NCBI GenBank assembly: GCA_019637875.1
Contig: JAHBUW010000005.1
Span: forward strand, 62,001-126,000
Origin: Pseudobdellovibrionaceae bacterium
GTDB lineage: Bacteria; Bdellovibrionota; Bdellovibrionia; Bdellovibrionales; Bdellovibrionaceae
Direction: 5' to 3'
Length of the DNA stretch: 64,000 nt
Shown: positions 1-9,578 of the stretch, piece by piece
Numbering within the stretch: position 1 is the first letter of the stretch
Layout: each line of letters starts with the position of its first letter
Notes under the pieces: model-generated
The model's database searches: none
What the model was told of the DNA's origin: nothing
Seen by the model: the letters and a program-made list of their open reading frames with translations, nothing else
Made by a program: the position numbers and the translations under genes

Positions 1-270
1 AACTCCGAGCGCGTCCGTTGGACCCGGATGGAGGCTCTGCTGCTCGCGCGTCACTTCGTCGCACTGTTGAATGAGCTTGAACGCGCCGAAAGCCAGGCCG
101 CCGCGGATCCCGATCAGGTGTTCGCGATCATGTACCTGAAGGCCCTCGCGCTCTGGGGCCTGGGCCACCGCTTCGCGGCCGTCGAGATCATCGAGTCCAT
201 CGCGACCCACCGTCCGCACTACCGCTCGGCCATGACGCTCCTCAACCTCTGGAAGGGCGGCGGCACGTGA
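1..270 (+). CDS. C-terminal part of a TPR-like protein (partial, left edge)
   Basis: The reading frame is open from base 1, so this is the 3' end of a longer gene cut by the window. About 89 residues are visible. They are helical and Ala/Leu-rich, with a pattern resembling a tetratricopeptide repeat (a YLKALALWGLGH stretch followed by a second helix). The stop overlaps the GTG start of the tamB-like gene (GTGA), so the two are very probably co-transcribed and translationally coupled. A TPR protein upstream of tamB/bamA could be an envelope assembly partner, but the fragment is too short to name. Confidence 0.55.
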   Translation, partial: NSERVRWTRMEALLLARHFVALLNELERAESQAAADPDQVFAIMYLKALALWGLGHRFAAVEIIESIATHRPHYRSAMTLLNLWKGGGT

Positions 271-3200
271 AGAAGCGCTGGCTTTTGTGGGGGCTCCCGA
301 TCCTGGCCGCCGTCTCCATCGCGGTGACGCTGAAGTTCGTCGTACAAGAGGGGCTCGAGATCTGGGGACTGGCGCAAATCCAGCAGGCCGTGTCCGAGCA
401 CTCGCCCGTCGAGATGGCCAGCGGCGGACTCGACATCAGCTGGATTCCGCTGAAGGCCTCGCTGAAAAACGTGCGCCTGCGGGCGAAAACGCCCGACGAG
501 CTGGGTTTCAACATGGCGCGCGTGAATCTGCTGGAAGCCCGCGTGGACGCACTTCAACTTTTGACGGGCCGCTTGGCGCTTTCGGTGCTGCTGCTCGAGG
601 ACGTCGCGGCGGAAGTGAATTTGGATCCCCACCTGAAGGGCTCGGGCCCCACTCCCGAAATCCCCTGGGATCAGATTTTCAAGATCACCGAGCAAATCCC
701 CGTGCGCAGCTTGGCCGTCCGTAACGTGAATCTCAGTCTGCACTCCAAAAAAACCGATTTCGAAATCGGCATCAAGGATCTGGCCGCGCGGCTGACGTTG
801 CGCTCGAATCGCATCAACCTGGAGTTGCAAAGCGCGGAATCGAGCGCGCGTTTTCGCGATCTATCCTCGCCGTGGCAGTTGGGCGCGCAAGCGCTCATCA
901 CGCCCACGGAAATCGAAATCACGCAGTTCCGCCTGACCGCCGGCCGCCAAGGGCTCGACGCCTCGGGGATGCTGACGGACACGCGCGAGCTTCTGCGCGC
1001 GCCGCGCGGGCAAATGCAAATCGACACGAAGCTGAGCCTTCCCGAAATCCGCGCTGCGCTCCCCCCCGCGTGGGGCGTGCCCGACCTTCTGGGCGAAGTG
1101 GATCTGGGCGCGAGCCTCGAACTGCGCGGAAAGAAACTGCCCATCGGCAACTTCAAGCTCGCCACCCGCGGCGTCTTCATCCATGAATCCGAAGTCGGTA
1201 ACGTCGAGGCCCAGGGAAAATTCGACGGTCGCTCGCTGGATCTGCCGACCCTCTCCGTCACGCAGACCGCCGGGCGCGCGGATCTGACCGGGGGCCGCGC
1301 GGAGTTTTCCGAGCCCAACCCGTTCGACAACGTGGTGGTCAAAGGCAAAGTCTCAACCAAAAACTTGAGCCTGCACGCGCTGCTCAAAGGCATCGGCGTG
1401 GGCGATCTGCCGCTCGAGGTTTTGATCAGCGGCGAAGTCGACTGCGGCGGGCCCGCCTTGCCGAAGCCCCTGGTCGTTTGCGTCGGCCAAGCGAGCGGTC
1501 GCGATCTGCGCGTCGACATCGAGGAAAAAGGCAAACTGCAACCGCTCGTGGCGCTGAAGGAGTTTTCGGCGGACGGCGGCGTGCAGATCACCCACGAATC
1601 GGTCACCTACCAAGCCAAAGCGAAGGTCGGTCAAGACACCGGCACGAGTTCGGGGTTGATCTCGTACGAAAAAGGTTTCGTGATCCAGTACGACACCGCG
1701 GCCGTGCGTTTGGATCACGTGGGTTCGATCGCGGGGCTGAAGGTCGAAGGGCTGGCGGCGATTTCGGGATCCACGCGGGGCGATTCGGATGCCGCGACCT
1801 TCGAGATGAAAACCAAGGGCCGCGACATCTATTTCGAAGACTTCTTTCTGGGCGACGCCGAAACGCAAATCAAATACGCCAAGGGGAAGCTCAGCTTCTT
1901 GGACCTCACCGGCCGGATCATCGAGTCCCCCTACCGCGCCGACGTCGAGGCCGATCTGATGAAATCGCGGATCAAAGTGACCGGGAATTCGCCGCAACTT
2001 CGTATCGAGGATCTGTTCGCGGTTTTCCCGCGCATCTTCACGGTCCCCGTCGCGTTGACCGGCCATGCCTCGGCGCAGGTCGAACTCGAAGGGCCGTTCC
2101 AACTGGGCAAGCTCTCCTATCATCTGCAAGCGAAGGTCCCCCACTTCGCCGCGGCGGGCGAGATCTTTAAAGACGGCGACATCGAAATCCGCTCCATCGA
2201 CGGCGAAGTGAAAAGCGAGAGGGCTTCGTTCCGCAAAGGATCCCAGTCGATCACCGCCCGCGGCGAAGGCCACCCCAACGGACAGATCGACATCAGCCTG
2301 GTCGGCAATCAGCTCTTGATGGAGGAATCCGAGCTGATCACCGCGCTGGGCGCGAACATCTCGGGTTTCATGGATCTGGGCGTGCAGATCACCGGCTTCA
2401 TCCTCGATCCCGAAGTGAACATCCAGGCCCAGCTGGGACAGATGATCATCGAGGATCAGGAGTTCCCCCCGTCCGCGGCGTCGCTCCTCTTGAACCGGCG
2501 CAAACTCGAAGGCTCGGTGCGGCTCTTCGCGGGTCGGCTGTATGGGGACTTGGTGGTGCCGCTCGCCGACAACCAGCCCTTCCGCGTGAAGCTGCAGGCG
2601 TCGGATTGGAACTTCGCGACGCTCGCGACCCTGATCGGCGGGGGCTCGCTGCTGAGCGAATACGAAAGTTCACTCTCGGGGGATCTGTCCCTGGCTTCGG
2701 ATCGCGGCGGACTGTTCACGGCGACCGGTCAGGGCACGATCCAAAGCTTCTCGCTTCGGCGCGGCTCGCAGACCTTGGCGAATCGCCTGCCGATGCGCCT
2801 GAACATGCAAAACGGCGTCGCGAACTTCGAGAACTTCCGCGTCGAGGGCGGTCGCGAGTTCATCGCGGTCCAGGGCACGGGGATCTCGCGCGACAATCTG
2901 CGCATGAAGATCGACGGCGATCTGTCGCTCCGGATTTTGCAGATCTTCGTCCCCTTCCTGGAAGAGCTCGGCGGCAACGGCCGCATCAACGCGTCGGTTT
3001 CGGGAAGCCTGTTCAAGCCCGAGATCTTGGGTTCGGCCTTTTTGACGGACGGCTTCGCGCGAATCCGCGGTTTCCCGCACGCGCTCGAGCGCGCCTCGGC
3101 GGACGTGCAATTTTCGGCGTCGCGGATCTCGATCAACGACATCAAGGCCTCGATGGCCGGCGGCACCGTGCGCGGCGAGGGCAGTGTCTCGCTGCTCGGG

Positions 3201-4232
3201 CCGCGCAACATCCCCGTCAACATCCAGGCGCGCGCCGAAGGCATGACCCTGAACGTTCCGGACAAAATCCAGACGACCGGCGATGCCGAGCTCACCTTCG
3301 CGGGGAACTGGTTCCCCTACACCCTCGCCGGAACTTACCGCGTCTACGGCGGCCTGTTCGCGAAGGAGCTTGATGACTCGGGCACGTCGACCAGCGTGCA
3401 GCAAAGTTTCTATCTGCCGAAGCTGATCCGTCAGAACGCGTTCGAGCCCGTGCAGTTCGATCTGCAGGTGGATCTGATACGCCCGCTGCAGCTGAAGAAC
3501 ACATTGATCGAGGGACAAGCGACCGGCAACCTGCAGATTCGCGGCACCCCGCGCGTGCCCTTGATTCAAGGGGTCGTCAACGTGCCCAGCGGCGCGAAGG
3601 TCACCTTCCGCGACAAAATCTTCGATCTGAACTCGGCGACCTTGAAGTTCACCGACCCGAAAGAGATCAATCCCGAGCTTTTCGTCTCGGCGCGCGCGCG
3701 CGTGAACGAATTCGACATCAGCCTGCTCGTGCAAGGAACGGCGAAGGCGCCGCTGGTCCGGATGTCCTCGACCCCGCCGCTGCCTGAGTCCGACATCATC
3801 ACGCTGCTCGCGCTGGGCGTGACCTCGCAGAAACTCGAAAAGCAGATCCAAAGCCGCGAACAGGAGTCCTCGACGCAGAACGAGCTCATCGGGATCTTGT
3901 CCCAGGCGCTCCCGCCCGCCAAGACGCTGCAAAAACAGCTCGGCGTCAGCTTGCAGGTCAGCTCGCAGTACGACGACACCAAAAACATCGCGGTCCAGAA
4001 GATCACCCTCAGCCGCCAGATCAACGAACGTGTGAACGCGGCGGTCAGCCAGTCCCGCGGCGAGGCGAACTCCACCGAAGCGAAAGTCCAATATTACTTT
4101 AATCCGAATCTCTCGGCGGTGGGCACCTGGGAAGGCCGCGAACGTTACGAGGGGACCTCCATCAACGCGCAGGAAAGCCGGTCGGAATCGATCTTCGGGA
4201 TCGATCTTGAATTCAAAAAGGAGTTCAAGTGA
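267..4232 (+). CDS. tamB: TamB-like translocation and assembly module protein (DUF490)
   Basis: A 1321-residue protein with an N-terminal membrane anchor (about residues 5-25, after MKKRW). A very long beta-rich region of repeated amphipathic strands follows, typical of AsmA/TamB bridge proteins. The C-terminal ~350 residues carry the conserved TamB domain (for example RGTPRVPLIQGVVNVPSG and a PPLPESDIITLLALG segment). TamB proteins span the periplasm from inner to outer membrane and work with a BamA-family barrel or in phospholipid transport. The next gene is exactly such a barrel, and its start overlaps this stop by 4 bp. The start is GTG at 267, preceded by GGAAGGG. Length is close to E. 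coli TamB (about 1260). Confidence 0.9.
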   Translation: MKKRWLLWGLPILAAVSIAVTLKFVVQEGLEIWGLAQIQQAVSEHSPVEMASGGLDISWIPLKASLKNVRLRAKTPDELGFNMARVNLLEARVDALQLLTGRLALSVLLLEDVAAEVNLDPHLKGSGPTPEIPWDQIFKITEQIPVRSLAVRNVNLSLHSKKTDFEIGIKDLAARLTLRSNRINLELQSAESSARFRDLSSPWQLGAQALITPTEIEITQFRLTAGRQGLDASGMLTDTRELLRAPRGQMQIDTKLSLPEIRAALPPAWGVPDLLGEVDLGASLELRGKKLPIGNFKLATRGVFIHESEVGNVEAQGKFDGRSLDLPTLSVTQTAGRADLTGGRAEFSEPNPFDNVVVKGKVSTKNLSLHALLKGIGVGDLPLEVLISGEVDCGGPALPKPLVVCVGQASGRDLRVDIEEKGKLQPLVALKEFSADGGVQITHESVTYQAKAKVGQDTGTSSGLISYEKGFVIQYDTAAVRLDHVGSIAGLKVEGLAAISGSTRGDSDAATFEMKTKGRDIYFEDFFLGDAETQIKYAKGKLSFLDLTGRIIESPYRADVEADLMKSRIKVTGNSPQLRIEDLFAVFPRIFTVPVALTGHASAQVELEGPFQLGKLSYHLQAKVPHFAAAGEIFKDGDIEIRSIDGEVKSERASFRKGSQSITARGEGHPNGQIDISLVGNQLLMEESELITALGANISGFMDLGVQITGFILDPEVNIQAQLGQMIIEDQEFPPSAASLLLNRRKLEGSVRLFAGRLYGDLVVPLADNQPFRVKLQASDWNFATLATLIGGGSLLSEYESSLSGDLSLASDRGGLFTATGQGTIQSFSLRRGSQTLANRLPMRLNMQNGVANFENFRVEGGREFIAVQGTGISRDNLRMKIDGDLSLRILQIFVPFLEELGGNGRINASVSGSLFKPEILGSAFLTDGFARIRGFPHALERASADVQFSASRISINDIKASMAGGTVRGEGSVSLLGPRNIPVNIQARAEGMTLNVPDKIQTTGDAELTFAGNWFPYTLAGTYRVYGGLFAKELDDSGTSTSVQQSFYLPKLIRQNAFEPVQFDLQVDLIRPLQLKNTLIEGQATGNLQIRGTPRVPLIQGVVNVPSGAKVTFRDKIFDLNSATLKFTDPKEINPELFVSARARVNEFDISLLVQGTAKAPLVRMSSTPPLPESDIITLLALGVTSQKLEKQIQSREQESSTQNELIGILSQALPPAKTLQKQLGVSLQVSSQYDDTKNIAVQKITLSRQINERVNAAVSQSRGEANSTEAKVQYYFNPNLSAVGTWEGRERYEGTSINAQESRSESIFGIDLEFKKEFK

Positions 4233-7009
4233 TCCGGCTGCTGGTGGTTTTACTTTTGTGGCTCGCTCCCGCTTCGGCGCTCGCGCAAGCCCACCCGCTC
4301 GATCTTTCGAATTTGCCGAAAGAGATGCGGGACACCTTGCTGCGCCAAAATCCCGAGCTCGACGGCCGCCCGGTCACCTTCCCCGAAGCCAATCGCCTGC
4401 TGGCGGATTTGATCATCAACCAGCAGTACGACGCCGCCGAGCTGCGCCTGATTCCGACCGCCGAAGGTCCGCGCTACCAGCTTGTCCTGGGTCGCATCCA
4501 GCGGATCCTGAGTCTGGATTTCAGCGGACTTGATGCCCTCAGCGAGTACGAAGTTCGGCGCGAATTCGGGCTGACCGACAAGGCCTCGTTCGATTCGCAG
4601 CTTCTGATCGAGGCCGCCGAGCGCGTCCGCGCTTATTACGAGTCCCAAGGTTTTGACCAGACAAAAGTGGATCTGGAGTTCGAACGCGCGGCGAACCAGG
4701 GTGTGAAGGTCCGCATCAACGTTCGCGAAGGCCCCCGCACCGTCATCGGCGATATCGAAGTGCTGACCGCGAATACCGAACTCGCCAAGAAGCTGAAGCG
4801 CGAACTGCGCGGCTACCGCAAAGAGCCCATCAACGACAAAACGATGAGCGAGATGCGCGCCGACCTGCGGGCTTTCTTGAGCCGTGAGCGCTACTACCGC
4901 ACCGAGGTCGCCGATCCACAAATCGAAAGCCAGGACAACGGCACGCGCGCGCGTTTAGTCTACCAGTTCCGCAACGTGGATCGCTACTTCGTCGAGTTCG
5001 AAGGCAACGTGAAGATCACGAACGCGCAGCTACTGGGAATGCTGAATCTGCCCGAGTTCTCGTCCTCGAATCCGAACGTCGGCGCCGAGCTCGGCACCAA
5101 AGTGAAAACCCACTACGTCAACAACGGCTACGCCCGCGCCGACGTGAACGTGAAGGACGAGGTCGGCAAGCAGCCGTTCGAGCGCGTGATCCGGATGTCG
5201 ATCAACGAAGGCCCGCGCATCAAAATCCGTCGCATCGACTGGATCGGCCGCTACTCGCCGACGCCCGAACAACTGACCGGATTTCTGATGCAGCATTCGT
5301 CCGAAGTCATGGCCGACGGATTTTTCGTGAAGGAAGACCTCGATACGGCGCTCAAGAATCTGGTCACCGATCGCTGGAACCAAGGTTACCTGCGGGCGCG
5401 GATCGTCTCGACGCGCTCTTCGTACAATGCCGCGCGCGACGAGATCGCCATCCAGGTGAACTTCGACGAGGGGCCGCTCACGCAGATCCGCTCGGTCCGC
5501 TTCGAAGGGCTCGCCAAACTTCCGGAAGACGAGCTGCGGGCGCTGTTAAAATTCAAAGAGGGCGAAGCCTTGAAACTCGGCGATCTCGAGGCCGGCATCT
5601 TCGCTTTACGCCAGAAGTACCGCTCGCTGGGCTATCTGGAGATGAACCTGATCAACGAACGTCAGGATCTGGTCCGCTACAACGCCGACAACACGCTCGT
5701 CGACGTCGTCTTCCAAATTTACGAAGGACCCCAGGTTCAGGTCGGCTCCATCGCCGTGGAGGGCAACACCCTGACCCGCGACTACGTCGTCATGAAGGAA
5801 TTGGAATTCGGGATCGGCGACACGCTCACGCCCGAGAAGATGGAAGAGTCGATCTCGCGTCTGCAGCGCTTGGGACACTTCACGTCCGTCGAAATCCGCA
5901 CGCTCGAAGAGAAAACGCCGATTTCCGTGCGCACGGTGATCGTGCGCGTGCAGGATCGGGATCCGGGGCTCTTCAACTTGGGTTTCGGGGTGAACTCGGA
6001 TCGCGGTTTGACCGTGCGGGGTTATACCGGCATCGCGTACCGGAACATCTACGGCACGGGCCGCGGAATCTCGGCGCGCGCGGACGCGAACTACAACGTG
6101 AACGAGATCAAATATCTCGAGCGTAAAATCACGCTCGGTTACCTCGAACCCTACATCTTCGATTCGCGCGTGCGCGGTCGCGTGAACCTGACCCGCGCCG
6201 TTTCGGTTTCGGATTATTCCAAACGGATCGCGGCGGAAGTGAATCAGACGACTTACACTTTGGAGCAAGACATCACCTCGCATATTCTGCTCGCGTGGGA
6301 CGTTTGGTCCCTGGCGACGGTCCGCGATTTCGACATCAACAACGAGCAGGAGCTGTCGCTCCTGGATATCGCGACGACGGGCCTGACGCTTGATTTCGAC
6401 TACCGCGATCACCCGTTCAATCCCACGCGGGGCTTGTTCTCGCGTTTGAATATCGAGTACGGCGCGCCCTGGCTGGGATCGACCCGCACCATCGAGTACG
6501 GCCGCGGGACCGCTTCGGTCGCGCACTACTGGCCGATCCGCTCTTTCGTGTGGGCGAACTCCTTCCGCGTGGGTTATCTGAAAAATCTGTCGCGCGAACC
6601 CGACGGTGCCGTGCCATTCGATAAGAAGGGACTTTTGCTGGGCGGTCAGTCGACGATCCGCGGTTTCACGCCCGACGAGGCCTTCCCGAACCGCTACGAC
6701 TTCGGCGCGGCTTTCGACACCACCCGCGATCGCTACAACATGACCACCGAGGCGGACATGTATCTGTTCAAATCGGAATTGCGCTTCCCCGTGTGGGGCG
6801 CGATCGGCGGTGCCTTCTTCTACGATGGCGGCGCGGTCACCGTGCGCGGCGTGCAGATCGAAACGCCCTACCGCCACTCGGCCGGCATCGCCCTTCGCTA
6901 CGCCACTCCCGTCGGCGCCGTCAGCTTCGAGTACGGCGTCAAACTGAACCCGCAGCGCGACCGCGGCGAAGTCCCCGGCGTCTTCCACTTCAGCATCGGG
7001 ACGTTCTAG
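4229..7009 (+). CDS. BamA/TamA-family outer membrane assembly protein with about six POTRA domains
   Basis: A 926-residue protein with a clear signal peptide (MIRLLVVLLLWLAPASALAQ). By eye I can lay out six POTRA-like repeats at about residues 85-160, 165-235, 245-320, 325-405, 415-485 and 500-570. A 16-strand type barrel (Bac_surface_Ag) follows, with the conserved RGF motif (LGGQSTIRGF) and a terminal phenylalanine recognised by the BAM complex. BamA usually has five POTRAs and TamA three, so the count is unusual. The GTG start at 4229 overlaps the tamB stop and has AAGGAG at 4218-4223. The pairing with tamB argues for a TamA-like role, but assignment to BamA or TamA is not settled from sequence alone. 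Confidence 0.88.
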   Translation: MIRLLVVLLLWLAPASALAQAHPLDLSNLPKEMRDTLLRQNPELDGRPVTFPEANRLLADLIINQQYDAAELRLIPTAEGPRYQLVLGRIQRILSLDFSGLDALSEYEVRREFGLTDKASFDSQLLIEAAERVRAYYESQGFDQTKVDLEFERAANQGVKVRINVREGPRTVIGDIEVLTANTELAKKLKRELRGYRKEPINDKTMSEMRADLRAFLSRERYYRTEVADPQIESQDNGTRARLVYQFRNVDRYFVEFEGNVKITNAQLLGMLNLPEFSSSNPNVGAELGTKVKTHYVNNGYARADVNVKDEVGKQPFERVIRMSINEGPRIKIRRIDWIGRYSPTPEQLTGFLMQHSSEVMADGFFVKEDLDTALKNLVTDRWNQGYLRARIVSTRSSYNAARDEIAIQVNFDEGPLTQIRSVRFEGLAKLPEDELRALLKFKEGEALKLGDLEAGIFALRQKYRSLGYLEMNLINERQDLVRYNADNTLVDVVFQIYEGPQVQVGSIAVEGNTLTRDYVVMKELEFGIGDTLTPEKMEESISRLQRLGHFTSVEIRTLEEKTPISVRTVIVRVQDRDPGLFNLGFGVNSDRGLTVRGYTGIAYRNIYGTGRGISARADANYNVNEIKYLERKITLGYLEPYIFDSRVRGRVNLTRAVSVSDYSKRIAAEVNQTTYTLEQDITSHILLAWDVWSLATVRDFDINNEQELSLLDIATTGLTLDFDYRDHPFNPTRGLFSRLNIEYGAPWLGSTRTIEYGRGTASVAHYWPIRSFVWANSFRVGYLKNLSREPDGAVPFDKKGLLLGGQSTIRGFTPDEAFPNRYDFGAAFDTTRDRYNMTTEADMYLFKSELRFPVWGAIGGAFFYDGGAVTVRGVQIETPYRHSAGIALRYATPVGAVSFEYGVKLNPQRDRGEVPGVFHFSIGTF

Positions 7010-7086
7010 AGGTTCTGAGCAGAGCGTCAGAGCGCAAAAAGCGTGAAGCGCGACGCATCAGCGTCGGGGGCGGCGCCACTCCCCTT

Positions 7087-7115
7087 TTGCCAAAATACCC
7101 CCTTATGAATAGTGT
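7087..7115 (+). promoter_or_regulatory. Possible sigma70-type promoter of the prp operon
   Basis: TTGCCA (7087-7092), a 17-bp spacer and TAGTGT (7110-7115) lie 45 bp upstream of the prpD start. The -10 match is weak. A small hairpin (CGACGC/GCGTCG, 7051-7066) lies just upstream and lacks a T-run. Confidence 0.25.
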
Positions 7116-7159
7116 CTGGCCGTTTACATCGCCAACATCTCGAGAAAGGGTGCCTGTTC

Positions 7160-8668
7160 ATGCGTCAGATTCCTGTGCGTGTTTATCCGTCGAAAGAAAA
7201 ACTCAACCGCGAAGATCAACTCGCGTGGAAGATCGCGGAGATCGCGACCGATAACGCGCCGATTGGCGAGGCCGTCACCGACATGGTCATCAACCGCATC
7301 ATCGACAACGCGTCGGTTGCGGTCGCTTCGCTGAACCGTGGTCCCGTCGCTTCGGCTCGCGCCATGGCGGTGGCCCATCCCCGTCAAGGCGGCGCGACCG
7401 TCTTCGGTATGCCGAACTCGCAACGCTTCAGCGCCGAGTGGGCGGCATGGGCGAACGGCACGGCGGTTCGTGAGCTCGATTACCATGACACCTTCCTGGC
7501 CGCGGACTACTCGCACCCCGGCGACAACATTCCCCCGATCCTCGCGGTCGCTCAGCAAAAAGGGAAAAACGGCGCCGAGCTGCTGAAGGGCATCGTCACC
7601 GGTTACGAAGTCCACGTGAACCTCGTGAAGGCGATCTGCCTGCATATGCACAAAAAAGATCATATCGCGCACTTGTGCCCCGCTTCCGCGGCCGGCATCG
7701 GCACGCTCCTCGGCCTTTCGACCGAGACGGTTTTCCAGGCCGTGCAACAGGCCGTGCACGTGAGCTTCACCACCCGCCAATCGCGTAAAGGTGAAATCTC
7801 GTCGTGGAAGGCGTTCGCGCCGGCGCACTCTTCGAAGTTGGCCATTGAGGCCGTCGATCGCTGCATGCGCGGCGAAGGCGCACCCTCGCCCATCTACGAA
7901 GGCGAAGACTCGGTCATCGCTTATATGCTGGACGGCAAGAACGGGAAATACACCGTGCCCATGCCAGAAAAGGGCGAGCCCAAACTCGCGATCCTCGAGA
8001 CCTACACGAAAGAGCACTCGGCCGAGTATCAATCGCAAGCGCTCATCGATCTCGCGGCTCGTATGAAGTCGAAAATCAAAAACTTCGACGACATCAAAGA
8101 CATCGTGATCCACACCTCGCACCACACCCACTACGTCATCGGTACGGGCGCGGGCGATCCCCAGAAAATGGATCCCCAAGCTTCGCGCGAGACGCTCGAT
8201 CACTCGATCATGTACATCTTCGCGGTGGCCCTGGAAGACGGCGGCTGGCACCACGTGAAGTCCTACACCCGTGAGCGCGCGACGAAGCCCTCGACCGTTG
8301 CGCTCTGGCACAAGATCTCGACCGTGGAAGACAAGCAGTGGACCGCTTGGTACCACGAGCAAGATCCGAACAAAAAACGCTTCGGCGGCCGCGTGGAAAT
8401 CACCATGAAAGACGGCACGAAGTTGGTGGATGAGTTGGGCGTCGCGAACGCGCACCCGGCGGGCGCGAAACCCTTCGTGCGTGCGGACTACGTGAAGAAG
8501 TTCCAGATGCTGACCGAAGGCCTCATCACTCCCGAAGAGTCGAAGCGCTTCTTGGATCTGGTCCAGAACCTGCCGAACCTCACGGCGGCGCAAGTGCAAG
8601 AGCTGAACGTGCAGATGGATCTGACCAAACTCACTCACCACTCGCGCGACGAAAAGGGGATCTTCTAA
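7160..8668 (+). CDS. prpD: 2-methylcitrate dehydratase (MmgE/PrpD family)
   Basis: A 502-residue MmgE/PrpD-family protein, similar in length to E. coli PrpD (483). It converts 2-methylcitrate to 2-methyl-cis-aconitate in propionyl-CoA catabolism. Recognisable family segments include [20 protein letters not shown] and [17 protein letters not shown]. An in-frame GTG at 7112 exists, but the ATG at 7160 is preceded by GAGAAAGGG and begins the homologous part (MRQIPVRVY). The gene overlaps prpB by one base (TAATG) and lies in a prpD-prpB-prpC operon. No prpE or prpR is visible nearby, so propionate activation must be encoded elsewhere. Confidence 0.93.
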   Translation: MRQIPVRVYPSKEKLNREDQLAWKIAEIATDNAPIGEAVTDMVINRIIDNASVAVASLNRGPVASARAMAVAHPRQGGATVFGMPNSQRFSAEWAAWANGTAVRELDYHDTFLAADYSHPGDNIPPILAVAQQKGKNGAELLKGIVTGYEVHVNLVKAICLHMHKKDHIAHLCPASAAGIGTLLGLSTETVFQAVQQAVHVSFTTRQSRKGEISSWKAFAPAHSSKLAIEAVDRCMRGEGAPSPIYEGEDSVIAYMLDGKNGKYTVPMPEKGEPKLAILETYTKEHSAEYQSQALIDLAARMKSKIKNFDDIKDIVIHTSHHTHYVIGTGAGDPQKMDPQASRETLDHSIMYIFAVALEDGGWHHVKSYTRERATKPSTVALWHKISTVEDKQWTAWYHEQDPNKKRFGGRVEITMKDGTKLVDELGVANAHPAGAKPFVRADYVKKFQMLTEGLITPEESKRFLDLVQNLPNLTAAQVQELNVQMDLTKLTHHSRDEKGIF

Positions 8669-9564
8669 TGCTGTTTCCCACGACCACGGCCGCGGACAAA
8701 CGCAAGGCGCTCCGCGCGGGCTTGAAATCGGGAAAGCTTCTGCGCTTTCCCGGTGCGTTCGCGCCGATCGTGGCGATGCAGATCGAACGCCTGAAGTACG
8801 AGGGCGTTTACATTTCGGGGTCGGTTCTTTCGAACGACCTCGGCTATCCCGACATCGGCCTCACGACCTTGACCGAAGTGGGTCAGCGCGGGCGCCAGAT
8901 CGCGCGGGTCACGTCGCTCCCGACGATCATCGACGCTGACACCGGCTTCGGTGAGCCCATGAGCGCCGCGCGCACCATGCAGGAATTCATCGAGCTGGGG
9001 CTCGCGGGTTGCCACCTCGAGGATCAGGTCAATCCCAAGCGCTGCGGTCACCTGGACGGAAAGTCTTTGGTCGGCCGTGACGAGATGATCCGCAAAGTCC
9101 GTTCGGCCGCGCAGGCGCGCACGCTCGACCCAAACTTCGTCATCATCGCCCGCACCGACGCTCGTGCCTCGGAGGGACTGGACGCCGCGATCGACCGCGC
9201 GAAAGCCTACGTCGACGCCGGGGCCGACATGATCTTCCCCGAAGCTTTGGCGGATCTGGGTGAGTTCGAAAAATTCCGCAAGGCCGTGAACGCGCCCTTG
9301 CTCGCGAATATGACCGAGTTCGGAAAATCGAAGCTCTTCACGACGAAAGAACTCGAAGGCGTCGGCTTCAACATGGTGATCTACCCGGTGACCACCTTCC
9401 GCTTGGCGCTGGGCGCTTCGGAAAAAGGTCTCGCGCAGATCATGAAAGATGGAACGCAAGAGCCCTCGGTGCCGAATATGCAAACCCGCAAGGAATTGTA
9501 CGAACTCACCCGCTACGAAGAGTACAACTCGTGGGATCAAAACGTTTTCAATTTTAAAGTTTAA
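8668..9564 (+). CDS. prpB: Methylisocitrate lyase
   Basis: A 298-residue isocitrate lyase/PEP mutase-superfamily protein. It cleaves 2-methylisocitrate to succinate and pyruvate, the last step of the methylcitrate cycle. The catalytic segment K124-R-C126-G-H is present, as are the substrate and metal motif DADTGFGEP and HLEDQVNPKRCGH. Length matches E. coli PrpB (296). The start ATG shares a base with the prpD stop, and AAGGGGAT upstream serves as ribosome-binding site. Confidence 0.95.
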   Translation: MLFPTTTAADKRKALRAGLKSGKLLRFPGAFAPIVAMQIERLKYEGVYISGSVLSNDLGYPDIGLTTLTEVGQRGRQIARVTSLPTIIDADTGFGEPMSAARTMQEFIELGLAGCHLEDQVNPKRCGHLDGKSLVGRDEMIRKVRSAAQARTLDPNFVIIARTDARASEGLDAAIDRAKAYVDAGADMIFPEALADLGEFEKFRKAVNAPLLANMTEFGKSKLFTTKELEGVGFNMVIYPVTTFRLALGASEKGLAQIMKDGTQEPSVPNMQTRKELYELTRYEEYNSWDQNVFNFKV

Positions 9565-9578
9565 AAAGGAGTCACCAC

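Noticed and set aside
2670-4091. 473-codon minus-strand ORF inside tamB
   Set aside because: Shadow of the coding strand with biased Arg/Leu/Asp composition and no recognisable motif.
5606-6988. 460-codon minus-strand ORF inside the BamA-like gene
   Set aside because: Same shadow effect; the sense frame has a signal peptide, POTRAs and barrel.
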